Assembly (NCBI GenBank): GCA_003156235.1
Contig: PMGP01000375.1
Coordinates: forward strand, 1-6,187
Direction of reading: 5' to 3'
Length of the DNA stretch: 6,187 nucleotides
Source of the DNA: Acidobacteriaceae bacterium
Lineage (GTDB): Bacteria; Acidobacteriota; Terriglobia; Terriglobales; Acidobacteriaceae
The notes under the pieces are model-generated. The model was not told the origin of the DNA and searched no databases. It saw nothing but the letters and a program-made list of their open reading frames with translations. Positions 1 to 5,515 of the stretch are shown piece by piece (position 1 is the stretch's first letter; every line of letters starts with the position of its first letter). Both the position numbers and the translations under genes were made by a program.

Positions 1-820
1 AGATCACCGCGTGCATGTAGCTATTGTTCGCAAGCGGTGTGGCCGCCGTTTGATAGACGGTCTGTCCCAGGTTCCCCATCCCGTCGTACACCAGGCTATG
101 AGGCCCCTTAGTAAGGGTCGCCGAGCCCGAGAGCCACGAGTAGCGGTCGGAATAGTAACCGTCATTCCAACTGATCGCGGCGGACAGGTACTTACCCACG
201 GTCTGATTTATCTGGATGCCGCGATTGATGGCGTTTTCCTGGTTCCAAACGATGCCGCGCTCGATGTTGAAGTTCTGGTACGTAAACGTGGACTCGGCGC
301 CCATCAGCGTGGGAAGTTGGCCGATAAGGAACTGCGTGTTCTTAGCCGCCTGCAACTTCAGGTAGACGACCGGAACTGGTCCATAGAAATTGTTCACGGT
401 ATGTTGGGCGTCAAGAAACGGCACTGAAAGCGTCGGCATGGTGTAGACGCCAGCCTGGATGTAGTACTGAAGCTTCCCGTCCGCTTTTTGAATGAAAATC
501 TGCCCGTTGCTCAGAGTGGCTTGCGCATTGTCATCTCCCGGCACGGGATTGTTCTGGAATTGCGCGAAACCGGTCACGATGCCGTTGACGGACAGCTTGC
601 CCAACGGTCCGGCATCGAAGGTCGCCGGCGGCAGCCATTGCAGCGGACCCGTGAGAACGAACGTGGAAAGCGGGGCTGGAGCTGTTGCAGGCGCCGCCGC
701 CACTGGAGCCGCCGCGGGCGCTGGTGCGGGCGTTGCCGGTGTTTGCGCGCCGGCTGTCAGGGCGATTGCCATGGCGGTTCCGGCAATGGTTTGCAGTATG
801 CGATACGGTTTCATATACAT
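1..820 (-). CDS. Outer-membrane beta-barrel protein, BBP2/porin-like (N-terminal part; cut by window edge)
   Basis: This minus-strand frame is open for 273 codons and leaves the window unfinished. It starts at the ATG at 820-818, and a second in-frame ATG lies two codons later. AAAGGAA eight bases upstream is a good ribosome binding site and supports this start. The N-terminus is a signal peptide: a short basic start (MYMKPYR), a hydrophobic stretch to about residue 22, and a likely AGA|Q cleavage after residue 25. A Pro/Ala-rich linker follows (about 28-50). The rest is rich in aromatic, Gly, Asn and Gln residues in alternating strands, for example GKLQYYIQAGVY, TQFLIGQLPTLMGAE and NQENAINRGIQINQT. 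That pattern is typical of outer-membrane barrels and resembles the BBP2 (OmpL-like) family common in Acidobacteriota. The likely role is passive uptake through the outer membrane; the substrate is unknown. It is transcribed divergently from the two-component pair, which might control it. The family call is from recognition, not a search. Confidence 0.8.
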   Translation of the reverse strand, partial: MYMKPYRILQTIAGTAMAIALTAGAQTPATPAPAPAAAPVAAAPATAPAPLSTFVLTGPLQWLPPATFDAGPLGKLSVNGIVTGFAQFQNNPVPGDDNAQATLSNGQIFIQKADGKLQYYIQAGVYTMPTLSVPFLDAQHTVNNFYGPVPVVYLKLQAAKNTQFLIGQLPTLMGAESTFTYQNFNIERGIVWNQENAINRGIQINQTVGKYLSAAISWNDGYYSDRYSWLSGSATLTKGPHSLVYDGMGNLGQTVYQTAATPLANNSYMHAVI

Positions 821-850
821 CGACACTGTTCCTTTCAAAAAATGATGCTT

Positions 851-878
851 GTTGTAGGCCAAAGATGAACTCAGCCAA
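851..878 (-). promoter_or_regulatory. Possible sigma70-type promoter for the barrel protein gene
   Basis: On the minus strand TTGGCT (873-878) and TACAAC (851-856) are separated by 16 bases. Each matches four of six consensus positions. Transcription would begin near 844 and leave a leader of about 25 bases carrying the AAAGGAA ribosome binding site. The match is weak, and acidobacterial promoters are poorly defined. Confidence 0.25.
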
Positions 879-895
879 AAAGTAGGCAAGATGCG

Positions 896-911
896 GCACT
901 CTGTAGAGTGC
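896..911. repeat. 16-bp palindrome, possible operator
   Basis: The arms GCACTCT and AGAGTGC are perfect inverted repeats of 7 bp around a 2-bp centre (GT). It lies about 80 bp upstream of the barrel protein start, just upstream of the candidate -35 element. Position and symmetry fit a dimeric regulator site, but no regulator is identified. Confidence 0.4.
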
Positions 912-991
912 GATCAGTAACCCAGCCAAGCCTTCATGACCACGCTGACAAAGCTGTCGCGTGAATTCAATCGGTGAGAATCAAATCGCGC

Positions 992-1007
992 TCGGGTGTC
1001 CACCCGA
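992..1007. repeat. 16-bp palindrome, possible operator
   Basis: The arms TCGGGTG and CACCCGA are perfect 7-bp inverted repeats around a 2-bp centre (TC). The geometry matches the palindrome at 896-911 but the sequence differs. It sits near the middle of the divergent spacer, just upstream of the candidate forward promoter at 1028. Confidence 0.4.
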
Positions 1008-1027
1008 TGCGGCCTGGCAGTTACTGA

Positions 1028-1057
1028 TTGACGTAAGTATTGCAAAGAAGCCATAAG
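1028..1057 (+). promoter_or_regulatory. Possible sigma70-type promoter for the kinase-regulator operon
   Basis: TTGACG (1028-1033, five of six consensus bases) is followed after 18 bases by CATAAG (1052-1057, four of six). It points toward the sensor kinase and would give a leader of about 230 bases, which is long. A nearer AT-rich stretch (TAAAAT at 1132-1137) lacks a partner -35. Confidence 0.3.
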
Positions 1058-1291
1058 GAATATATGAGGACGACGAAAGTATTTCTTCATGTGCGAAAGG
1101 ATCTCGGCATCAGGATGTATAAGGAATCTGTTAAAATCCTCTCAAGTTAAACCGCATCCAAGGCCGGCCCGGCGGAAGTATTTGTGCTGCGCGGATGTAG
1201 TCCTTGGATTTGATCGGGCGCTGGCGGTGAAGAGGTTCCCGGTTTTTCTCGTCCAAGGCGCCTTCTCTTTTCTTGAATCCTGCTGCAATGA

Positions 1292-2539
1292 ATGTTGGGT
1301 AATCGCTTGACCTTGAGTCTCATCCCCGCGAGTTCCGAATCGACCACCGTCGCCTGGATGATGGCCTTGGTGATGATCGCGATCCTGGTCGTCTACTTTC
1401 GGGAGCACGCCAAGATCAACGCCCGCACAGCCAAGTCCTGGAGCGCACAGGTGCATGACCTCCATGAGTTCACTCGGCGCACGCTGGAGATGAATCTTCG
1501 TCTCGAGCCCGGGCCGCAGTTGGCTGAGCTGGTGCATGATATCTTTGCGCTGGAGGCCGCGGCGGTCTTCGACGCGGAACTGCACCAGGTCTATTCTGCT
1601 GGGCATTGGAATGCGGACCCTCGGGAGCTGGCGCAGAATGTCTACTACTTCGGCACCTCGGACGACGATCCAAAAACCGGGCTGGGGCGCCGCGTGGTCC
1701 GGCTGGGAACGGTGCCCATTGGAAGCCTGGTGGTGCGCGGCCAAACCAGCCCGCTTACCAACAGCGCCATCGCCTCGCTCATTGCCATTGTCTTTGACCG
1801 CTATCGGGCCTTCGCGAACGAAAACCGCATCGAAACCGAACGCCGCACCGAGCAGTTGCGATCCACTGTTCTTGATAGCCTGGCGCATGCCTACAAAACG
1901 CCGTTGACGGCCATCCGCGCTGCCTCGACGGGCCTGGGCGAGATGGGCCATCTCTCTGCCGGACAGGCGGAACTGGTTACGCTGATCGATGAACAGACCG
2001 AACTGCTCGGCAACCTGACCACGCGCCTGCTGACCACCGCGCGCCTGGATGCCGGCGAAGTCACCGTTCATGCCGCCTCAGTGGACGTAGCGCCGCTGAT
2101 TGAAGAGGTTGTAGCCAGCCTGGGCGACCGGCTGGCAAGTATGAAAGTGGAACTTGATATTCCCCGCGAGCGCATGGTTTTCGATTGCGACCGCCAGTTG
2201 ATGGTCATGCTGCTGACACAATACATCGACAACGCCTGCAAGTACTCGATTTTTGGCAGTACCATTACCATAAGGGCCGTAAAAGCGCGCGCGGAGATCG
2301 TCTTCTCGGTGCACAGCTTTGGGCCGGTGATTCCCATCAATGACCGGGAGCGGATCTTCGACCGCTATTATCGATCTACAACTCGCACGAACAGGGACAG
2401 CGGCACGGGAATCGGCCTCTCGGTGGCCAAGCGCGTCGCGCTCCTCCATGGCGGTTCCGTCTGGGTTACCAGCGATGAGACAGACGGGACCACGTTTTTT
2501 GCGGCCATTCCAGCCAAGGCGCATAAGAGGGTTTTCTAA
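1292..2539 (+). CDS. Membrane sensor histidine kinase, short KdpD-like type
   Basis: This is a 415-residue kinase that autophosphorylates on histidine and passes phosphate to the regulator encoded next. One transmembrane segment (about 20-36) is followed by basic residues, placing the rest in the cytoplasm. A GAF-like domain resembling that of KdpD spans about 70-172, a connecting helix 172-195, the dimerisation/phosphoacceptor domain 193-255 with His199 in AHAYKTPL, and the HATPase domain about 265-407. In the latter, N314 lies in YIDNACKYS, the F box is IFDRYYR (355-361) and the G2 box GTGIGL is at 371-376. The KdpD nucleotide-binding and four-helix membrane domains are absent. Two motifs are unusual: the acidic residue normally after the His is Ala200, and the usual DxGxG G1 box reads SFGPV (342-346). 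A stop codon (1289-1291) directly precedes the ATG, so no upstream start exists in this frame. No Shine-Dalgarno sequence is visible. The stop overlaps the regulator start. No kdp transporter genes are present, so the signal is unknown. Confidence 0.9.
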   Translation: MLGNRLTLSLIPASSESTTVAWMMALVMIAILVVYFREHAKINARTAKSWSAQVHDLHEFTRRTLEMNLRLEPGPQLAELVHDIFALEAAAVFDAELHQVYSAGHWNADPRELAQNVYYFGTSDDDPKTGLGRRVVRLGTVPIGSLVVRGQTSPLTNSAIASLIAIVFDRYRAFANENRIETERRTEQLRSTVLDSLAHAYKTPLTAIRAASTGLGEMGHLSAGQAELVTLIDEQTELLGNLTTRLLTTARLDAGEVTVHAASVDVAPLIEEVVASLGDRLASMKVELDIPRERMVFDCDRQLMVMLLTQYIDNACKYSIFGSTITIRAVKARAEIVFSVHSFGPVIPINDRERIFDRYYRSTTRTNRDSGTGIGLSVAKRVALLHGGSVWVTSDETDGTTFFAAIPAKAHKRVF

Positions 2540-3318
2540 TGACACAGACAGCAATTCGCATTCTTATTGTTGACGATGAATCGGCCATCCGCAGGGCGCT
2601 CAGGCCGCCGCTGGTGGAGCTCGGCTTTCAGGTCGTGGATGTCTCGCGCGGCGAAGAGGCTCTCCAGACGCTGCGCGCAGGCGGCTTTGATGTGGTTCTG
2701 CTTGACGTGAATATGCCCGGAATCGGCGGCATTGAAACCTTGCGCCGCATTCGCGCCTTTGCGCCACGGCTGCCCATTCTCATGCTCACCGTGCGCGATG
2801 CGGAAGAGGAGAAGGTCGAGGCGCTGGAGCTGGGCGCGGACGACTATGTCACCAAGCCATTCAGCATGCGCGAGCTGATTGCACGCATCCGCACCGCGGT
2901 GCGCCGCGTCCAGGCTCCGGCCCGCGCTGAAGACGCGCCCATCGAGGTTGGCGAGCTTCGCCTCGATCCGGTAAAGCGCAAAGTCGCCAAGCGCGGCCAA
3001 CTGGTGCATCTGACGCGCAAGGAGTTCGACATTCTCTACTGCCTGATGAGTCGTGCCGGCCGCGTGGTTACCTATGCAAGGCTGCTCACCGAGGTGTGGG
3101 GCGCCGAGTGCCGCGAAGAGGTCGAATACCTGCGCACCTTTGTCCGCCAGTTGCGCATGAAAATTGAGGACGACCCCTCCAAGCCCCTATACCTGCTCAC
3201 CGACGTCTATGTGGGATACCGCTTCGCCGACGCGCAGATGTTTAACGAAGCGAATGCGGAAGGCGCGACATCGCCGAACGAGCCCGAAACGCCGAACGAG
3301 CCGGAAGCTGCTTCCTGA
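2539..3318 (+). CDS. Response regulator, OmpR/KdpE-like, winged-helix DNA-binding
   Basis: This is a 259-residue transcription regulator partnered with the upstream kinase. The receiver domain (about 7-120) has the acidic pair D12/D13, phosphoacceptor D56 in LLDVNMPG, T84 and K106 in VTKPF, so all phosphorylation residues are present. The winged-helix domain (about 134-229) contains LTRKEFDIL, VVTYARLLTEVWG, the recognition-helix region EVEYLRTFVRQLRMKIE and a terminal wing ending in VGYRF. It most resembles KdpE. The ATG shares its A with the TAA of the kinase (TAATG), and AAGAGG at 2525-2530 lies eight bases upstream, so translation is probably coupled. An acidic tail of about 30 residues follows the DNA-binding domain and ends with two tandem PNEPE units; typical family members stop near the wing. 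Target genes are not known. The divergent barrel protein is a candidate by position only. Confidence 0.93.
   Translation: MTQTAIRILIVDDESAIRRALRPPLVELGFQVVDVSRGEEALQTLRAGGFDVVLLDVNMPGIGGIETLRRIRAFAPRLPILMLTVRDAEEEKVEALELGADDYVTKPFSMRELIARIRTAVRRVQAPARAEDAPIEVGELRLDPVKRKVAKRGQLVHLTRKEFDILYCLMSRAGRVVTYARLLTEVWGAECREEVEYLRTFVRQLRMKIEDDPSKPLYLLTDVYVGYRFADAQMFNEANAEGATSPNEPETPNEPEAAS
3271..3306 (+). repeat. 18-bp tandem duplication encoding SPNEPE-TPNEPE in the regulator tail
   Basis: Two adjacent 18-base units encode SPNEPE (residues 245-250) and TPNEPE (251-256) of the response regulator. They differ at few bases, which suggests a recent in-frame duplication in a disordered, acidic C-terminal tail. 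Confidence 0.7.
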
Positions 3319-3557
3319 GAAACCTCTGAATTAGTCGTTGTCTTGAAAGAACACGGCTTTTAAGCTTGCCCTGCGCAGCCGAAGTATGCCGCAAAATGCG
3401 CAATAAAATTTGGGCATTATCGAGAACTGCAGAAGGAATGTCCTGGCAACCGCGCCGTAGGCGCAGTGTTTGTTAGCCCCGCGCTTTAGCGTGGGGAAAG
3501 CGGTTTTCACAAACGCGCTCCGGAGTCCCGTAGGGACGGCGCTAGAACATAACCATC
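3319..3557. other. Convergent intergenic region between response regulator and apt
   Basis: These 239 bases between the ends of two convergent genes contain no gene. The first ~120 bases show nothing recognisable. The remainder (3438-3550) is the first copy of the ~113-bp structured repeat, whose hairpins may serve as a transcription end for both genes, although no clear T-tract follows them. Confidence 0.6.
3438..3550. repeat. Dispersed structured repeat, copy A (113 bp)
   Basis: This stretch aligns with 5404-5515 over its full length with one gap and about 16 mismatches (about 85% identity by my hand count). It has three hairpins in order: GCGCC/GGCGC (3452-3464, loop GTA), CCCCGCGC/GCGTGGGG (3477-3496, loop TTTA, one G-T pair) and GTCCC/GGGAC (3525-3537, loop GTA). 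The ends are imperfect inverted repeats (ATGTCCTGGC against ATGTTCTAGC), as in a small non-autonomous mobile or REP-like element. It has no coding capacity and ends eight bases from the apt stop codon. Confidence 0.8.
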
Positions 3558-4106
3558 CTACACGTCATAATGCAGCAAGCTGAAGACATCGAACTCCTTG
3601 AAGCGCTCGCGGCCTTTCAGGAAGTCCAGCTCCACGGCAAAGGCCAGACCGACAATCTCTCCGCCCAACTGCCTGGCCAGCTTCACGGTGGCCTCCATCG
3701 TGCCTCCGGTAGCTAGCAGGTCATCGACCAGCACCACGCGCTGGCCCGGCTGAATCGCGTCCTTGTGAATCTCCAGAGCGTCGGAGCCGTACTCCAGGTC
3801 ATAGCTCACGCGTACAGTCTCGGCGGGCAGCTTGCCCGGTTTGCGCACCGGCACAAAGCCGGCGTTGAGACGATAGGCCAGCGCAGGCCCGAAGATGAAT
3901 CCCCGCGCCTCGATGCCCAGCACCAAGTCGACCTTGCGCTCGATATAGTGGCTGGCGAGCGCGTCGATCATCTTGGCAAAGCCGGTTTTGTCCTTGAGCA
4001 GCGTGGTGATGTCGTAAAACAGAATCCCCGGCTTGGGAAAATCCGGCACCGTGCGCACCAGCGCCTTCAGGGCTTCCACATTGATGGACTTGATTTGTTC
4101 GGGCAT
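3558..4106 (-). CDS. apt: Adenine phosphoribosyltransferase
   Basis: This 182-residue cytoplasmic enzyme converts adenine and PRPP to AMP and pyrophosphate, a one-step purine salvage reaction. The length matches the family (E. coli Apt is 183 residues). Characteristic segments are visible: VPDFPKPGILFYDITTLL near the N-terminus (20-37), GIEARGFIFGPALAYRL (64-80), the flexible-loop region around VRKPGKLPAET (87-97), and the PRPP-binding loop VVLVDDLLATGGT (124-136) with its two adjacent acidic residues. The ATG at 4106-4104 is supported by AAGGAG (4117-4122 on the opposite strand), ten bases upstream. The gene is co-directional with the acylphosphatase upstream, but 189 bases with two facing repeat arrays separate them, so a shared transcript is uncertain. 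It converges on the response regulator. No anomalies are seen in the sequence. Confidence 0.97.
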   Translation of the reverse strand: MPEQIKSINVEALKALVRTVPDFPKPGILFYDITTLLKDKTGFAKMIDALASHYIERKVDLVLGIEARGFIFGPALAYRLNAGFVPVRKPGKLPAETVRVSYDLEYGSDALEIHKDAIQPGQRVVLVDDLLATGGTMEATVKLARQLGGEIVGLAFAVELDFLKGRERFKEFDVFSLLHYDV

Positions 4107-4151
4107 GGGTCGTTCGCTCCTTGGTAGGGGTTCTATGCAGATTATAGAAGG

Positions 4152-4183
4152 CAGAGATCAGAGATCAGGAGTCAGAGATCAGG
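4152..4183. repeat. Left heptamer array (consensus CAGAGAT, four units plus CAGG)
   Basis: The units read CAGAGAT, CAGAGAT, CAGGAGT, CAGAGAT and then a partial CAGG. The array lies about 46 bp upstream of the apt start, between apt and the acylphosphatase gene. Its first 18 bases (4152-4169) are the exact reverse complement of 4269-4286 in the right array. Confidence 0.85.
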
Positions 4184-4262
4184 AAAACGCCTCTGGTCGG
4201 ACTGGAAGACCATTCAAACGCCCGCAGCTTGAGGATGAAAGCTAGCGGCAAGTTGCTAAAGG

Positions 4263-4293
4263 CTGATCCCTGATCTCTGATCTCTGACCCCTG
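4263..4293. repeat. Right heptamer array, inverted relative to the left array
   Basis: The units read CTGATCC, CTGATCT, CTGATCT, CTGACCC and then a partial CTG, the reverse complement of the CAGAGAT-type units at 4152-4183. Over 24 bases (4263-4286 against 4152-4175) the arms match with only two mismatches. It ends two bases before the acylphosphatase stop codon. In a transcript the two arrays could pair into a long stem around an ~80-base loop. Confidence 0.85.
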
Positions 4294-4295
4294 TT

Positions 4296-4577
4296 TCACC
4301 ATGCTCCATCAATCCGGAACGAGCTCAGTTCCTCAGCCTCGCTATCGTCCAGATAGTGCTCGACGAGGTGATCCACGCGGGCTCCACGCGGTCCGCGGCG
4401 CAGGCTGGCGCGCAGCTTGGCCAGCTCGTCAGGAGAGCCCGAGGCCACCACCTCCACCTCGCCCTCCTCCGTGTTGCTTACCCAGCCGCGCAGACCCAGC
4501 TGGCCGGCCTCTCGCTGTACATACCAGCGGAAGCCCACTCCCTGCACCCGGCCCTGAATCAGAAAATGAAGAACCAT
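4296..4577 (-). CDS. Acylphosphatase
   Basis: This small cytoplasmic enzyme of 93 residues hydrolyses carboxyl-phosphate bonds such as those of acetyl- or 1,3-bisphosphoglycerate-type acyl phosphates. The signature GRVQGVGFRWYVQREA (residues 9-24) contains the phosphate-binding Arg17. GWVSNTEEGEVEVVASG (31-47) contains the catalytic Asn35. Both residues are those essential in the family, and the length is normal (about 90-100). The start is uncertain by one codon: a GTG (4580-4578) directly precedes the ATG (4577-4575), and neither has a visible Shine-Dalgarno sequence. I use the ATG. It is transcribed toward apt and divergently from the trpG-type gene. The right heptamer array begins directly after its stop codon and may affect its 3' end. 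The symbol acyP would fit if this genome uses it. Confidence 0.94.
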   Translation of the reverse strand: MVLHFLIQGRVQGVGFRWYVQREAGQLGLRGWVSNTEEGEVEVVASGSPDELAKLRASLRRGPRGARVDHLVEHYLDDSEAEELSSFRIDGAW

Positions 4578-4731
4578 CACAGGTGAGTTTTACAGATACT
4601 GCGCCGCTGTGCAACTGGCAACACGGCCTCCGTAGAGCAAACGCCACTGGGTTTTGGCCCAACCAGACCTGGCGCGAACAAACAGCGAGCATATGGCGCC
4701 ACCGCAGGGGCGCGCTACACTGGAATTCACC
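4578..4731. other. Divergent spacer between acylphosphatase and trpG/pabA-type gene
   Basis: These 154 bases must contain both promoters. I see no strong -35/-10 pair. TACACT at 4716-4721 could be a -10 element for the plus-strand gene, but transcription would then start within a few bases of the ATG. The plus frame is open upstream to an ATG at 4654, but that extension shows no homology-like pattern and is not counted as coding. Confidence 0.4.
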
Positions 4732-5310
4732 ATGGTCTTCGTCCTCGACAACTACGATTCGTTTACCTACAACCTTGTCCAGTACCTCGGTGAACTGGGC
4801 GCTGAGGTCGAAGTCTATCGCAACGACGAACTGACCGTTGAGCAGGTGGAGGCGCTCCGTCCCGACCGCATTCTGCTTTCTCCCGGCCCTTGCACGCCCA
4901 GCGAGGCCGGCATTCTGGTTCCGCTGATCCGCCACATGGCCGGCAAGGCGCCGATTCTGGGCGTCTGCCTGGGCCATCAGGCCATCGGCGAGGCCTTCGG
5001 CGGAGATGTGGTCCGCGCCAGCCAACTGATGCACGGCAAGACCAGCTCCATCACTCACGACGGCAAGGGCATCTTCGCCGGACTTGCTTCTCCACTCACC
5101 TGCACTCGCTATCATTCGTTGATTGTCGCTGAAGAGTCGCTGCCCAAAGAACTCATCGTCACAGCCCGCACTCCGAGCGCCGACGGAAAATCATCGGTGA
5201 TCATGGGCCTGCGCCATCGCACCTTGCCCATCGAGGGCGTGCAATTTCATCCCGAGAGCGTTTTGACCGAGGGCGGCCATCAGATGATCCGCAACTTTTT
5301 GGAGATGTAG
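4732..5310 (+). CDS. trpG: Glutamine amidotransferase subunit of anthranilate / aminodeoxychorismate synthase
   Basis: This 192-residue class I glutamine amidotransferase releases ammonia from glutamine and channels it to a chorismate-binding partner (TrpE or PabB) for tryptophan or folate synthesis. Visible motifs are VLDNYDSFTYNLVQYL at the N-terminus, the oxyanion-hole region LLSPGPCTP (48-56), the nucleophile elbow GVCLGHQ with Cys79, MHGKTSSITHDGKGIF (100-115) typical of TrpG/PabA, RYHSL (126-130), and QFHPES with His173 and Glu175, so the Cys-His-Glu triad is complete. The start was chosen at ATG 4732 because family proteins begin with this MVFVLDNYDSF-like strand; the upstream ATG at 4654 would add 26 residues without family character. 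The Shine-Dalgarno is weak (GGA at about 10 bases). No trpE, pabB or other trp gene is adjacent, so TrpG and PabA, or a shared subunit, cannot be told apart here. Confidence 0.93.
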   Translation: MVFVLDNYDSFTYNLVQYLGELGAEVEVYRNDELTVEQVEALRPDRILLSPGPCTPSEAGILVPLIRHMAGKAPILGVCLGHQAIGEAFGGDVVRASQLMHGKTSSITHDGKGIFAGLASPLTCTRYHSLIVAEESLPKELIVTARTPSADGKSSVIMGLRHRTLPIEGVQFHPESVLTEGGHQMIRNFLEM

Positions 5311-5345
5311 CCGCCATGCGACCTACCGCGAAACAATTCACCCGA

Positions 5346-5387
5346 GTGAAGGGTACAGGCTTTAGCGTGAAGGGTGCTAGCTTTATT
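5346..5387. repeat. 21-bp tandem duplication (two units)
   Basis: Two adjacent 21-base units begin with the identical GTGAAGGGT (5346-5354 and 5367-5375) and share a later GCTTTA. They match at 16 of 21 positions by hand count. The function is unknown; the pair sits just before copy B of the structured repeat. Confidence 0.6.
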
Positions 5388-5403
5388 GACCGCTGCATAA
5401 GTC

Positions 5404-5515
5404 ATGTTCAGGCAGCCGCGCCGGAGGCGCAGTGTTTATTAGCCCCGCGCTTCAGCGTGGGGAAAGCGGATTCCATATGGGAACTCCGGAGTCCCGTAGG
5501 GACGGAGCAGGACAT
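5404..5515. repeat. Dispersed structured repeat, copy B (112 bp)
   Basis: This is the second copy of the element at 3438-3550, in the same orientation. Hairpins are GCGCC/GGCGC (5418-5430, loop GGA), CCCCGCGC/GCGTGGGG (5443-5462, loop TTCA) and GTCCC/GGGAC (5491-5503, loop GTA), the last extended by CTCC/GGAG with a three-base bulge. Differences from copy A concentrate in the linker at about 5470-5483 and at the ends, while the stems are conserved. T6 (5515-5520) follows eleven bases after the last short stem, so it could also help end transcription of the upstream gene. Confidence 0.8.

Larger units (their letters stand above)
821..1291. other. Divergent intergenic region between barrel protein and sensor kinase
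   Basis: These 471 bases contain no convincing gene. The small open frame at 1089-1310 (+) overlaps the kinase start and has no recognisable features, so I do not call it. The region must hold the promoters of both divergent transcripts. It contains two 16-bp palindromes (896-911 and 992-1007) and weak sigma70-like hexamers for each direction, listed separately. Its base composition is less GC-rich than the flanking genes, particularly between about 1020 and 1140. Confidence 0.6.

Noticed and set aside
11..868. Several plus-strand frames opposite the barrel protein
   Set aside because: Antisense by-products with no domains; the minus strand encodes a convincing exported barrel protein through the whole interval.
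531..929. Minus-strand frame of 132 codons over the start of the barrel protein
   Set aside because: It is in a different phase from the barrel protein, whose signal peptide, ribosome binding site and barrel-like sequence define the real frame; the alternative is Arg/Ser/Gly-rich without features.
1089..1310. Small plus-strand frame (73 codons) upstream of and overlapping the kinase start
   Set aside because: No recognisable motif and no ribosome binding site; it overlaps the kinase start in another phase. A leader peptide cannot be excluded, but nothing supports one.
1142..2071. Long minus-strand open frame (309 codons) opposite the sensor kinase
   Set aside because: It is antisense to a clear histidine kinase, has a low-complexity Arg/Gln/Gly composition and shows no domain; it is a by-product of GC-rich codon usage.
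3438..3550. CRISPR interpretation of the repeated hairpin elements
   Set aside because: Only two copies ~2 kb apart with genes between them, no regular spacers and no cas genes.
4152..4293. CRISPR or attachment-site interpretation of the heptamer arrays
   Set aside because: Units are 7 bp and contiguous without spacers, and there is no integrase or tRNA next to them.
4654..4731. Upstream N-terminal extension of the trpG-type protein from ATG 4654
   Set aside because: The 26 extra residues have no family similarity; family members begin at the MVFVLDNYDSF-like strand.
4429..5115. Minus-strand frame of 228 codons opposite the trpG-type gene
   Set aside because: Antisense to a gene with a complete catalytic triad; it has no motif and ends in a Gly/Arg low-complexity stretch.
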